Counted from the stretch's first letter, positions 43,734 to 55,672 are shown. The stretch: DNA of 64,000 nucleotides from Undaria pinnatifida (GCA_012845835.1 JABAKD010000016.1:13055507-13119506), one strand, 5' to 3'. Notes: generated by a model not told the origin, from the letters alone. A program made the numbers and translations.

Positions 43734-44035
43734 TGAAACCGTGCTGTGGGTCCACGCGGCACAGGAAAAGGACCCGTGGTCCTGGAGGATCGTGGAAGCA
43801 GCCGAAAGGTTCATGGTCAGGTGGCACGACGAGGAGGCGTAGAAGAGCTCGGAGCGGCAAGCATCCTGGATGCTTTGCGCTCAACGCAAAAGAAGAGACG
43901 GGGAGGGTAGGGAAACCGCGGGCGAAGAGCGGTCGAAGAAAGCAGGAAAGAGTCGGCAGACACGATCGCAAGGCACCAGGCCGACTAGTAGGTAGCACCT
44001 GTCTAAGCAACGGAAAATTGCTGCGACTACCTCGA
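43715..44035 (+). repeat. Dispersed repeat family 2 with coding remnant, copy 2
   Basis: Contains VETVLWVHAAQEKDPW and IVEAAERFMVRWHDEEA then a stop. Longer than copy 1 and without the G run. Frame conservation between copies suggests descent from a translated ORF, but the family is not recognised. Confidence 0.68.
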
Positions 44036-44547
44036 ATCCGATTGGTTTCTGCGTTGGTTGAGAGCCTGTCGTCTGTCCATTTATTTTTTGATGTATTTTG
44101 GGGGTTGCCTGCATCATGTCAGTCGAGGGAGGCTGTTGGCCGATACTGCAGGTTTTCCACCGATGATGAACACAATCACCCTGATCTCGGTCGCGGTCGG
44201 TCGTTACACTTTCGTTTTTTGGACTTTTGGGCTGTACAGACTTCCAAAGCTGCACCTGCTGCTGGACCCTTCGAACAGCTTCCACAGCTGCTGGGCCATT
44301 CGAACGGCTGTCCCAGAACGTCAAAGCGTCAGCTATGTTTTGTATTTTCAATGCTGGCGGTGGTGATTAAGGCTGCAAATGTTTCATCAGCTGTTGCTGC
44401 CGTTCGTTTCTTCCCCCCTATCCGCTGCTGCTCACAACGTCAGCAGATTCCGTGTCGTACTTGGTGCTGAATTTTACCACTATACCTCAGCGCTGTCGCC
44501 AAAGCTTCTTGCGCCACCGCCAGCCCCCCCGCGCCGCCGCGGCAGCC

Positions 44548-44606
44548 GCTGCTGCTGCTGCTGCTACTGCTGCTGCTGCTGCTACTGCTGCTGCTGCTAC
44601 TGCTGT
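44548..44606 (+). repeat. (CTG)n microsatellite
   Basis: CTG with CTA interruptions. Poly-Ser and poly-Cys frames over it are artefacts. Confidence 0.92.
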
Positions 44607-44609
44607 TGG

Positions 44610-45255
44610 TGTCTATACTGCGTAAGTTTTTGAAGGTCAAACATCGGCTGTCTGTGGTCATGACCTCGCCTAGCCCATCTATCTTCCTTGCTACATACTA
44701 GTTCCATGGCGGAGTGTCTATGCGTGGGGAGCATGGGAGGGAGGGAGTTGGCTGTGATAATGGCACTAGTGCTATCTGTGACTGGGCACCTTAGGGGAAG
44801 GCGCTCAAGTGCTGGCTGCGGAGGTCGCCGTTGCTGCAGCAACGTGTTGCGCGAACTCGCATCGTTTGTTTCGGATCGCCCAACACAACTGCAGCTTCGA
44901 GTATTTATTTACACCAAGACAGCAGTCAAATCGCACATACATCAAAAAGTACCGCAAATTGTTGCACATGGCCGGTCACCCATCGACCGGTCAGTGTATT
45001 TTCCAAGAAGATCTGGAAATACCTGGTAGGCTACAACAGCATCAGATCATAATTTATCTGGGCCGTCCTTACAGCAGTAGTATCACAAATATAAACCTTC
45101 CTTATTTCCGATACCACACCCGGATCAATTACATTGCAGTATAGCTGCATGCTCTATCTGCCGCAAGGATGCGGGCGAACGCACGGGGGTGCAAAATGCG
45201 AAAAAAAACATCCGCCTCTTGCGTCACCCTTCCTCCGAAGAGGAACCTAGTATTA
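44610..45255. other. Unassigned region
   Basis: Frames of 70-113 codons at 44688-45144 overlap each other in different phases and show no domain. Confidence 0.3.
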
Positions 45256-45258
45256 TTA

Positions 45259-45735
45259 TAAAAATAAAAATACACTCCAGCTGTGAGATCGAAGATTTTG
45301 TCGAAACTTATCTTTGCAAGCTGTGTGTGATACTCCGATCGCGTGTGTCCTCATTAAGGATATAGATCGGCGACTCCCCTTGGAACTACAGTGTAGTAGC
45401 TTGCACTAGGGCCAACAGGGTGATATTAGTCAGTCTGCGCGGAAACAATAAAACCCGTTTTTGAGGGGGACAAAATCTGACAGCTGTGGAAGGAAATGTA
45501 TCAGTTCAACAAGTGAATTCTGTAAGTCATATAACCGATGAGGGGAGGGCGGGGTTTTTAAGAGCGTGGGGGCCTGGATTTGAACATGAGGAAGCGGGGG
45601 GGGGGGGGCTACTCAATCTGTGCGTGGAAACTATAAATCCTATAAGGGGATAAATCTGACGGTTTTGGAAGGAATGCACCAGTTTGTCATGTATATCCTG
45701 TAAGTCGTACAACCAGTAAGGGGGGGGGGGGGCAA
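45259..45735 (+). repeat. Dispersed repeat family 1, copy 2
   Basis: Matches 26101-26640 from CCAGCTGTGAGATCGAAG through TCCTGTAAGTCGTACAACC. Two internal subunits, each followed by a G run (45596-45608, 45720-45732). Confidence 0.82.
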
Positions 45736-45759
45736 AGGGTTTTATTATATGTATGTTGG

Positions 45760-46080
45760 TTCTTGCTAACCCAGTTTCCCTTTTTGTCCTTCCTTGGGCC
45801 TTTGTCCTATCTTTTTGCTTTTTGTCCCCTTTTTGGTACCGTTGTGGGGTATAAAGGCGATCATGGCGGTGCTGGCACCGCTGTCGTCAATTAAGTAAGC
45901 GCAAGTGATAGGCCACGCGGCAGTAATGCATTCCTATTCCTACAATTCGGAACCCAGAACGGGTGCTGCCCCCGACGCTGATTGGGTGGTGTTACCTGCT
46001 TTGTTGCAGGCCGTCTGTTTGCTGTTTTGGTTAGTTTTCGTTTTGTCATGCCGCGTTTTATTTCACTCAAAAATAGATAT
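45760..46080 (+). repeat. Dispersed repeat family 3, third copy
   Basis: Shares GTATGTTGGTTCTTGC, GTACCGTTGTGGGGTATAAAGG and TCGGAACCCAGAACGGGTGCTGCC with 37320-37830. It abuts family 1 copy 2. Confidence 0.7.
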
Positions 46081-46925
46081 TTTCCAGGTTAGGGTCGGTC
46101 CTAACGATACGTACAGCACTTCAGTTAGTGATGAAATTTAAATTTCATTTTTTCCCGAAATTTGCGAAGGTTGAATTTACAAGTACGAGCCTCAGTTGAC
46201 TCGCAAAAAATCGTCCACACGGCACAGAACCGTCACTACAGCAGCAAAGCTCGCGGAAGACAACCACGTGGTTGTCCCACTGGCGTCGGCCTTACTCATA
46301 GGTACGTGTCGGTGCCTTGGGGAGTGAAATCCATCACCAACTCGTCGCGCTTCAATGCCCAACGTGACAAGTCTCAGCTATTGCCGTCAGCGAGCTCGTT
46401 CGGTCGGCCGCCTCGGTGTGGTCACTTTGTCAACTGGACGACCTGAAAGCTCACTGCGCCTTTTGCGATCAGCCATGACCTGCCAATGACCTCGGGAACG
46501 ACCCTGCTCAGTTTCATGCGCTCGGAGTGGTGGCACAGCTCGAGCGGTGCCGCTGCCCGATCCTCTACACCCTTGTGTGCTTAAATTTTAGTTTTTCCCC
46601 TTAAAATACTGAAAAACTTGAAGGACAGTTTTCCGGGGGTGAAAAACCGAAACTCTCGGTAAACACCGAAAAAATAGCTTCGTTCTGAACGACCCTAAGT
46701 CCCCCCCCCTTGCGTTTTTTTTTTTTTTTCTTGTTCTTGTTAAAACACTTTTTTTTTGTCCTCATCACTTCAACTTTAGTGTTTCTTGTATATTTTTCTT
46801 ATTTTCTTTCTTCCTTAGCCAGCGCAGTAGGCGTCAAATGCCGCCCGCGGAGCGAAGCACCTTGTGTAACGCAAAATAGCAGTCAGCCGCATTGCTGGCT
46901 CTCTCTCTCTCTCGGAACCGCCGCC

Positions 46926-47335
46926 GACTTGGGATTGGGGCAATGCTCAGCACGCGATGGCCAGGATTCGGCACGGTGTGAGTCCTTGTATTCTGCTGGT
47001 ATTGTCCCCAGTGGTATCTACCCATGCCGCGCGGCGGGGCTGAAACGTTCTGGGTCGCGAGACCATGAAGACATTCTTCGTGGTGTGCTGTGATGTGCTG
47101 TGATGAACCATTCTGAACGGAAATGTAAGGACCATTGGGGAATAAAGGTAACATACAAATGGCCCTTGCACTTTTTCGTCCGCAGTCACTGCCCTTGGGG
47201 TTGTCGATATTGCTCAGCACGCGACGGCGACGACTCGGCACGGCGTGAGACCAAGCGTTCTGCCGGTTGTGTCGCCCACCCTCTCTACCCATGCCGCGAG
47301 GCCAGGCTGGAACGCACTAGATGGCGAGATTATAC
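46926..47335 (+). repeat. Diverged tandem duplication (TGCTCAGCACGCGAYGG...)
   Basis: TTGGGGYTG..ATTGCTCAGCACGCGACGGCGA, TCGGCACGGYGTGAG, TTCTGCYGGTTGTG and CTACCCATGCCGCGMGG occur in order at about 46935-47060 and 47200-47330. Confidence 0.78.
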
Positions 47336-47559
47336 CGACAGGATATCGACATTCTAATGATAAAGATAGATAAGAGGTGTGTGGCTCACGTCTCATCATG
47401 TTGCATGCATACCCCTGTGCGTATCATATATTCCGAGTTCAGCTCGGCGCGTGATTCAGGTCTATACTCAGGACGCCCAACGCCGAGCGAAGGTAGTTTT
47501 CCAAAACTAGTGAGAGTATCAGTTCTCCGGGTGCCGTGAAAGTATCAGTTCTCGGGGTG

Positions 47560-47710
47560 CCAGTCGTTTCAACTTCGCGTACCCTTGGGACTGGCGGGGC
47601 TCACTCATTTCAGCCACGGGGTACCCTTGGGATTGGCGAGATTCAGTGATCTCAGCCCCCAGGTGCCCTTGGGACAGGCGGGACTCAGTCGCTTCAGTCT
47701 TCAAACACTG
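47560..47710 (+). repeat. ~54-bp minisatellite, block 1 (CCCTTGGGACTGGCGGGACTCA)
   Basis: Three units of TACCCTTGGGAYTGGCGRGA...CATTTCAGCC. A second block with the same unit starts at 48585; the intervening stretch holds inverted-repeat element copy B. Confidence 0.82.
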
Positions 47711-48021
47711 TTGGAATTGGATCCTTCGAACAGACTGGTGCTGGCGAGTCATTGACTGAGTCCCGAGGACTGAGACTGACTACGTAGAGAGCCCGGGGAG
47801 ACAATATATCGAAAAGCTGCCGCCGCAAAGCCGTGGTAACTGCAGACCCAACGTGTCGGTCACAAAGCAGAGGCCTGAAGGGGCCCGTGGTTTACGGATA
47901 GGAGACAAAAAGGATAACCAAGCTCTTTACTGGAAGAAAGAAAGTATGTTTGAAGGCAAGAGGCCGAAACCAAACAAAACTGCCTGAAAAAACGGAGAAA
48001 ATAGTAAGATGCAAAACTATG

Positions 48022-48488
48022 TATGCAAGGCCAAAAGAGCTTGCCTTGCGGAGAGAATTGCACCGGGGAGGAGGCCGCGCAAGCCCAAGGTCGACACGTT
48101 CACTGCCGATGACGTCAAATGTAGTGGTACTCCGAGTGGAGGATGCGTGGTTGGTCGGTGTTGGGAAGCGTGCTCCTCAAGGGTTTTGGTGTCTTTGGTT
48201 GGTCTCTCCTCATGGCTCGCTGGATAGACTCAAAGCTTACACATTATTTCCTCTACATTGAACTCTACAAGACAAAGCAAGACGACAAGATAGAGTAGAG
48301 CAGGGTTGGGCAGGGTAGCGCAGGGTAGTGAGATGAGGGGCGTCCTGCTTGTCCCATCATCGTCACCTACATTACCGCCCATCTATGATGGCCTTGACGT
48401 GAGTGTGACATCTTATTTCACGTGGTTTCACCTCAACCATGACATGGTCGAATCTATTAACTATCCTTCTACGGAGGGCACTCCATTA
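48022..48488 (+). mobile_element. Partial copy B of inverted-repeat element
   Basis: Aligns to 54138-54609 of the full copy, from CCAAAAGAGCTTKCCTTG through GAGTGTGACATCTTATTTCA to GGGCACTCCATTA. Lacks the left inverted arm. More complete than copy A on the left. Confidence 0.8.
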
Positions 48489-48584
48489 CAGTATCGCATT
48501 TTTTGTGAGTTTATTTAAAAGGAAATTTTGTGTGTTCCTTTTGCGCCGGCACTCGCGAGGATCTAGTCCATTTAGATAATCGTG

Positions 48585-48830
48585 TCCTTGGGACTGGCGA
48601 AATTCGGTAATTTCAGCCTGAAGGTACCCTTGGGATTGGCTCCCCTAAGACACTTCAGCAAACAGTTGCCCTTGGGACCGGCGGAACTCGGTAGTTTGTA
48701 ATTTCAACCCTCACGTACCTTCAGAACTGGCGGGACTCAATCATTTCATTTCTCACGAACCTGTGGGGCTGGCAGGACCCAGTCATTTCAACTCCCAGGT
48801 TCCCTGGGGACTGGGTTCTCCGATGTGACT
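48585..48830 (+). repeat. ~54-bp minisatellite, block 2
   Basis: About five degenerate units of CCTTGGGACTGGCGGAACTCG...TTTCAACYC, the same family as 47560-47710. Confidence 0.8.
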
Positions 48831-48965
48831 ATTTAATAGTACTAGCAAGCAGGCGTGACAGACAGGCAGACCGGGTAAGACGCAGAAGTATGCAACGCGT
48901 GACATACTCGAGACTCGTTCAGGACAGATGTGTTCTTGATTACTCTTGTTGGGACCCAAGCCAGC

Positions 48966-48967
<2 letters not shown>

Positions 48968-48996
<29 letters not shown>

Positions 48997-49080
48997 GTTT
49001 AGCTGTTAACGAAGCGCGGCCTTCAGCCCTGAGGTCTAGAGTCATGGGGTGAGACAAACATGCATGCATAGTCTACAGGC
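48968..49080 (-). mobile_element. Possible third poly-A-tailed retroposon (different family)
   Basis: A 29-T tract followed by GTTTAGCTGTTAACGAAGCG. The sequence differs from the two SINE-like copies, and neither end nor target duplication can be defined. It could simply be a T tract. Confidence 0.3.
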
Positions 49081-49089
49081 GATACAGGC

Positions 49090-49970
49090 TATTGTTGGAC
49101 ACAGATGCATAACTCATAATGACTGACATCTCGCGGTCCGCCCGAGGACGGATAAGCGCTTGCCAGAGTCTCAGGGAAGCCAGGTGGCTTCGGGTGCACA
49201 GGTGTACAGGGTTGGTGTCTCAGAGAGGAAAGCATAGATGGTAGGTGATTGCTTATCTCCAGGACCGAAGGGTGGTCTGGAGAAGTGTAAGGGGCTTGGT
49301 TGGTGTTCAGGTTGTGTGCCAAAGCGTACCACAAAAACACCAAGAGGGGGCCGCATCAAACGCGTCCCCTGTTATTACGAAACGCCTCTATACTGTAATC
49401 GTGAAACTTGTAACTGTCACACACGACTCATGCCATCCCCCTAGCATATTGCGAGTAAAAAGAGCACTATGCAATAGCAATCTTGACTATAACCAAAGGT
49501 AAAGAGCCGCGAAGCATCTTTACAAAAAATATGGCCTCAGGGATGAACAGACAAACCGATATCGCAGGGGCCATCAGAGGGAAATCCCTGATAAAAAGCC
49601 TCACCCCCGCTTTCTCACTGCGCATTTGACCGCCTGACCACTATTCAATGGCTATCGTCCCTCTACATATGTTCAGCGATGAATGAGTGCAGTGTCCCCT
49701 GACGCCTATGCATATAAATCGCTAACGTTGCGTCCTCCAAACAATCCAACATAAATCCGAAACGAAAGAATACATATCGGCCCACCGCCTGGCACAGAAT
49801 GTAAACTCCCATATACATACAACCAAGGACAACGACATGTGACGCGCTGTTGCCTCAAAATTCAACCAGTTTACACAAAACGGACATGTCCACCAACCCC
49901 CGCTTAGTGACACAAAAACAAATCAAATTGAAGAGTCAAAACATAACAGGCGACACGGCTTATCGTAACT
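49090..49970. other. Unassigned region
   Basis: No domain-bearing frame, repeat or element boundary recognised. Confidence 0.3.
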
Positions 49971-49984
49971 AAATTAAGTAGGCA

Positions 49985-50500
49985 AAACTCCAAAAACAGC
50001 CCACGCGGCACAACAAAAAAAACATACCAAACCAAAACAAACAGCGAACACGGCTATTGAACGGGAAAATGCACAGACAAAACAAAACAAACAGAATAGC
50101 TAACGCGGCAAGCGAGATAAAACAAAACAAAGCAAAACAAACGAAACAGCCAACACGGCGTTCGAAACGAAAAATTAAAAACAAACCAAGACAGCCAACA
50201 AGCTAAACGAAAGTTGCAAAAATAAAACAAACGAAACAGCCAGCGCGGCAATCGAGATACAATGAAATAAGTAGAAAACCAAAACAGCCAATGCGGCAAT
50301 TGGAAATCGACAAAAACAAAACAAAACAAAAAACAGCCAACACGTTTGTTTTGACCGGCTGAAAGGAAAGAGGAAAACTTTATAGGCAGAACAAACAAAA
50401 CAGCCAACGCGGCACTTGAAGTACAACAAAACAAAACAGCAAACGCGGCTTTTCTTTCAGCACAAAGACAGAACAAAACAGCCAACACGGCTATCGAACG
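49985..50500 (+). repeat. ~50-bp minisatellite (ACAGCCAACACGGC)
   Basis: About eleven occurrences of CAGCCAACRCGGC spaced by A-rich AACAAAACAAAAC filler. The 202-codon minus-strand frame across it (ALAVLF-type hydrophobic repeats) is generated by the repeat. Confidence 0.88.
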
Positions 50501-51044
50501 GGAACACGCGAAGCAAAACAAAAACAGCAAAGAAGACACATGGTTTTCACGAAACCCGGAACTCCTATATGAAAAGGGCAATCGGAAACCCAGAAAATTT
50601 AAGAATTCAGACTGGCAAAACAAGACTGGCCAAGAAGACACATTATTACTATGACTAAACACGGAAACCTATGCCTCGCACGCCATGATAATTTCTCAGA
50701 TACATATATCCTTACGTAACATTCACCCCGCTATCACAACAAAACATCCTAACATTTTTCGACCCAACTATCTCACCTCAAATCGAACAGCTGCCACCAA
50801 CTGGATGCACCAATCTTCACCCAACAACTTCTCCCCAGGGCTCGTGGTCAAAGTGCAACTGAACAATTAATAAGAGGAGAAGAAAATGGGTAAGGAACTC
50901 TTTGCCTCGTCGGCGGACCCAGTTATCGTCGCTCTAGTGCAGTCGCCAGTAGCCGGTGTTGAAGTCCGGCACGTGACTTTTGCAGTCTGAACAAGTAGCT
51001 TGAGTCCTTACACATGGCGCAGATACCTATTTAGCGGACAGGGA

Positions 51045-51175
51045 CGAGGTGTCGCGACGAGAAAGAGGCACGGCGAGAGATAGCGAGAGAGCGGCACGAG
51101 GAGAGATAGCAAGGGAGCGGCACGGCGAGAGATAGCGAGATAGTGGCACGGCGAGAGCAAGAGAAAGCAGAGGCG
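51045..51175 (+). repeat. ~33-bp minisatellite (CGGCGAGAGATAGCGAGAGAG)
   Basis: Four to five units of GGCACGGCGAGAGATAGCGAG, directly followed by a second minisatellite. Confidence 0.85.
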
Positions 51176-51189
51176 CGGCGATAGATAGC

Positions 51190-51500
51190 GAGGGAGCAGG
51201 GCACGGGCAAGGGTGCGGAACGAGGGAACAGCGCACGGGCAAGGGCTCGGAACCAAGGAACGAAGCAACAGCGCACGGGCAAGGGTTCGGAGCGAAGGAA
51301 CGGCGACACAGTGCACGGGTCAGGCTTCCAATCGAACGATCGGTGCACGGGCAAGGCTTCGGAACGAAGGAGCGGCGCGCGGGCAAAGCTTCGGAGCGAG
51401 GAAACAGCGCCCGGACAGGGGTTCGGAACGAGAGAGTGCGCACAAGCAAGGGTTCGAAGCGGGGGAACGGCGCACGGGGAAGGGAACGGCGCGCTGGAAA
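51190..51500 (+). repeat. ~42-bp minisatellite (GGCGCACGGGCAAGGGTTCGGA)
   Basis: Seven to eight units of GAACGAAGGAACGGCGCACG and GGCAAGGGTTCG. Long frames on both strands (up to 283 codons on the minus strand) are repeat artefacts. Confidence 0.88.
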
Positions 51501-51612
51501 GGCTGGTCTAGATGGGAGTCCTTTCATCGCCTTCGCGTTGGAGATGCAGGCTTGGTACCCCTCGTTTGGTATCGGATGCTTCCGTGCCGTGGCAGGCTTC
51601 CGACGAAGGCGT

Positions 51613-51633
51613 CCCCCCCCCCCCCCCCCCCCC
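51613..51633 (+). repeat. Poly-C tract (21 C)
   Basis: Uninterrupted C run close to the right end of the preceding minisatellite. Confidence 0.93.
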
Positions 51634-51639
51634 TCCACG

Positions 51640-52325
51640 AGTTGAAAATCAATGGAAAGAAACAGAGGAACAATCATGGGCACGCACGTTAAACGGGACG
51701 GCGGTAACAGTGATGGACCCACGCAGCCGAAAACGGGGCGTCGGTAAAAGTGACTACGGTCGGATGCACGGGCACATGGATGTGGCGCGTCGTTTCCCAC
51801 ACCTGTGTGTGCGGATCCCATAAGGTGAGACATCGCCGTTTCACAGGTGAAGATAATAACCACGCTTCCACACGACACAAGTCTGTCCTACAAACAGGGA
51901 AACTAATTAAAAATGTCCTGGTACGCAGACAGGAACTTCTGTATCGAGATATTCGCCCCGTGGAAATTCGCAGACCTACAGGGGCCGGGTTGCCGTCTCC
52001 TTCAGATTGAAACAAAAAACAGGTCCCAACAATAGGTGCGGACCCATCTTCGAAAGATATTCCCCCTCCTCTCAAATATACACACAATATCGAACAGAAG
52101 CAACGCAAGCACAAACAAACAAAACGAACAAGAACAGGTGCACGGCCCATGGTGAGGCACAGGCCTAGAGGGCCCAGGTTGTCGTCGTCCCTTAAAATGG
52201 GAGACAGCGACATCGGTCCCTATAGGTACAGACCCACAACCAAATATGGGCGTATACCCCGTCTCTCCGAGAAAAGCAACGGAGAATCAAGCGGGCACCA
52301 AACAAAAACAAACGGAAACAACTAA
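51640..52325. other. Unassigned region
   Basis: Two loosely similar AACAGGTCCCAACAATAGGTGCGGACCC-type segments (52018, 52211). No gene recognised. Confidence 0.3.
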
Positions 52326-52327
52326 CG

Positions 52328-52500
52328 CAAAACCGAAACAGATGCGGCGTTCTCGGCGACGCAGAGTCGCGCGCCCCGATAGCGACGGGTTAGTACGGCG
52401 ATAGCAGTGGACGCGCAAAACCGAAAACAGATGCGGCGTTCCCGGCGACGCAGAGTTGCGCGCCCCGATGTCGACGGGTTAGTACGGCGATAGCAGTGGA
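52328..52500 (+). repeat. 86-bp tandem duplication
   Basis: Two near-identical copies beginning CGCAAAACCGAAA and ending GGCGATAGCAGTGGACG, with a few substitutions. Confidence 0.93.
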
Positions 52501-53059
52501 CGTAGGCAGACAAGTGGCGAGTGGATGTCTGTCAATGCGGTATATGAAAAGGCAATAATTTTCGTTGAATCTAGTCTATATCACTGGAAAGGCGGGACTT
52601 ACTTGCCGGAGACAAGGCATGCATGCTACGATAGAGGTGTACTATTAATAGTATTTTCTTAGACCCCTCACTTCAGGAGCGCTATACTATTACTGCTACT
52701 ATTAGTACTACTACACTATTAGATCTAGTAACATAACCCCCAAAAAACGAGCGATACAATGAAGAAGCAAAGGATCCAGCGGTAAATTCCATGGTCGAGA
52801 CTCACAAGCGAACTAAATACATAGCGTATAAGGTCATAAACATGGATGGATTATGATACGACCAAAAGGTCAGCCGTCGACGTGTAACTAATAGAAATAC
52901 AGACAAAATTACGGTCAGTGACTTGGGGGTGGAAGAAAGAAAGTAAGCGTGTCAGAAGGGTTTAAATGGGGTTTGCGTATTACAGAGGCCAAGTGTGTCA
53001 GTGTTAGTGAGGTTGCGAATGGCGTATGGGCATTCATGAAACGAAAGTGACAGTACCGC

Positions 53060-53959
53060 CGAACGTATACGATCGTCGAAACGGCAAAAATGGGCTTCTT
53101 GGGCACTTGTGATGAATGGTCGACTGCTTCTGTGTGCTCGTACGGATACGGCACACTCACAAGCGCGTGCACGGTTGACCGCGTGGCCAGACAACACGAC
53201 ACCACAATATGATAATGCGAATAGACGTGCGGGTCGAAAATGTTGAGACACGTGAGTAAGCAACGTCATAACGCAAGACAGCAACGAAGGGCAGAAAGCA
53301 ATCAGCAGCCCAGCAGGTGAAAGACACATAAGGAAACCGTGAAATGACAGTTGGTGAATGCAGCGCAGTATTCGCCCCTTTGTACAAACGAAGGAACGCA
53401 AACAATCAATGTGTGCACTCATGGCCCATACTCTTCTGCTCAGTTGAGAAGAACGAGAAGCAAGTAACGACAGAACAAAAGACAGCAGCGACAGAAAGCA
53501 ACAGCAGCGCAGCAGGGGAAATATACATCGTAATAAGGAGAGCATGACACGACAGCTGATGAATGCAGCGCAGTATGCACCCCGTTATACCAACAAAGGA
53601 ATGCAAACAATGTGACGCATATTATTATGCTCAGTTGAGAAAAACAAGAAGCAAGCAACGACAGAAGGCAAGACAGCAACAACAGAAAGGAACAGCAGTG
53701 AAGCCGGGGAAATAAACACAAGGAGTGTGTGAAACGACAGCTGATGAATGCAGCGCAGTATGCGCCCCTTTATACAAACAAACGAAGGAACGCAAACAAT
53801 GTTTACACGCTAATCTGCTCAATTGAAAAGAGCATGCGGAACAAAATAACCAGCAGTAAGAGCAGGCGACCAGACAGCAACAACAGAAAACACCAGCAAG
53901 CAGCAGAGTAATGAACACGAGATATAAGTGCAGTTGATAAATACAGCGGAGCATGCGAG
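53060..53959 (+). repeat. ~200-bp tandem satellite
   Basis: At least three clear units plus a degraded one. Each has GACAGCTGATGAATGCAGCG, CAGTATGCGCCCCTTTATAC, AACGAAGGAACGCAAACAAT, TGCTCAGTTGAGAAGAACGAG and GACAGCARCAACAGAAAG. Unit starts are near 53346, 53551 and 53734. The array continues at 54614-54720 after an inserted element. Confidence 0.85.
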
Positions 53960-54613
53960 ATTGTAGTGGAGTGTTCTCCGTAGATTATAGTTTATAGATT
54001 CGACGTGAAACCATGTCATAGTTGAGGTAAAACCACGTGATATTAGATATGTCACACTCACGTCAAGGCCATCATAGATGGGCGATAATGTAGGTGACGA
54101 TAATATGACAACCAAAGTAAAAACAAATGTGGAGCGATGCATGGCCAAAAGAGCTTTCCTTGGGGAGAGAAGAGCACCGGAAGGAGGTCCCGCAATCCCA
54201 AGGTCGGCACGTTCACTGCCTTGACGCCAATTGTGACAGGTACTCCGAGTGGGGATGCGTGGTTGGTCGGTGTTGGGAAGCGTGCCCCTCATGGGTTCTG
54301 GTGTCTTTAGTTCGTCTCTCCTCATGACTCGCTGGATAGACTCAAAGCTTATGCATTATTTCTCTACATAGAATGACAAAAGACAGACACAACAGGGCTA
54401 GGTAGGGTAGGGCACGCGGTAGTGCAGGGCAGTGCAGGGTAGTGAGATGAAGGGCGTCCTGCTTATCCCATCATCGTCACCTACATTATCTCCCATCTAT
54501 GATGGCCTTGACGTGAGTGTGACCTTTAGTATCACGTAGTTTTATCTCAACTATGACATGGTTTCACGTCGAATCTGTAAACTATCCTTCGACGGAGAGC
54601 ACTCCATTACCAG
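53960..54613. mobile_element. Inverted-repeat DNA element (MITE-like), complete copy
   Basis: 654 bp with ~138-bp imperfect terminal inverted repeats (53964-54101 versus 54473-54609). Paired landmarks: TGGAGTGYTCTCCG, GATTCGACGTGAAACCATGTCATAG and CACTCACGTCAAGGCCATCATAGATGG. Flanked by the 7-bp duplication ATGCGAG (53953-53959, 54614-54620). The flanks join to restore a satellite unit, confirming the insertion. No transposase is encoded. Confidence 0.83.
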
Positions 54614-54624
54614 ATGCGAGCCTT

Positions 54625-55240
54625 TCTACATACCTGGTACGAAGGAACGAAACACTACGTGCGCACATGACATCCTGTTCAATTGCGCAGAACAAGCTAC
54701 ATGATCATGCGCGGCTCTAGCGTCCATGCCGTTGCCTCATCCTAGCGAGACAAACTGTGTGGTCACTGCTGTGTCTGGCGACAATGACGTCCACACTGCA
54801 ACCATCACTCCCATCGGGCATACAATACATAATACAAAATAATGGGAAATAGTAACAAAAAATGGGATAAAAAAGGAGGATGGTTCAGCAGACACAGCAC
54901 ATAGAAATTATGACATCGCGGTAGTATAACCGCAACATCAACATGATGAGGCATCAGTAACGGTGAAACCTTTCCCGGCAAGACCAAATAACAGATAAGA
55001 AGTGGGCATGCATAGCGCAACCATCCAGTGAAATAGGTGTTGGCGTGCAAAAAATAAGAAAAAAAAGCATGCACATCTGACAGACACAGGCATTGCGGAT
55101 GCCTCGGTGTCGTCTCCCTCTATGGGTGATAATTAATTAATGACCCAGGAAATGAAATGACAATATGCACGTATTATTGATATTTTCAAATATGCATATC
55201 ATTCCGCAGACATACACGTATTATTTATTGTTAATGGTAC
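54625..55240. other. Satellite remnant and unassigned sequence
   Basis: 54621-54720 continues the ~200-bp satellite (GAAGGAACGAAACAC, TCAATTGCGCAGAACAAG). Beyond that nothing is recognised up to the Gypsy LTR. Confidence 0.4.
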
Positions 55241-55245
55241 GGATA

Positions 55246-55672
55246 TGGAACCTGGTCTCTCACGGGGTCCCGGAGTCGAAGTGGAGAGGGTGGTCCCGGA
55301 GGTCTGGTACTCGTCGCGGAGCGGAAGTCGAAGCGGAGAGGGCGTCGCAGAGCTGAAGTCGAAGCGGAGCCGGCGTCGCGGTGCTGAGGTCCCTTGACGA
55401 TCGTTCTCACAGCGAACGCGGCTGAAAACCTTTCTTTCTTATATGTAGCAAGGAGATGCTAAAGCCAGAGCTAGAGTGACGGTGGGCTTATGCCCTTCGT
55501 CATGCGGCGGGATCATCTTTCGGTGGCTGACCTTCCGGGGACGGGTCAACACCGTCTATGACGGGTGACGCCGTTCGCGACCCGGGGTCGTGTATTGCCT
55601 GACCGGTGACGTGTCCTCTCGCGCATGCGTGTACGCGATCTACGATAGGTATCTACGACCCTGTCTTCCACA
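55246..55672 (-). repeat. 3' LTR of Gypsy element
   Basis: 427 bp, closely similar to 62932-63350 with scattered substitutions and an 8-9-bp indel (CAGAGCTAGAGTGACGG here versus TAGCGACGG there). It contains an internal tandem GAAGTCGAAGCGGAG repeat. Confidence 0.92.

Noticed and set aside
50054..50662. 202-codon hydrophobic minus-strand frame resembling a membrane protein
   Set aside because: Every hydrophobic block is a copy of the ~50-bp minisatellite; no start context or splice sites.
51027..51878. 283-codon minus-strand and 159-codon plus-strand frames
   Set aside because: Produced by two tandem minisatellites; composition follows the repeat unit.
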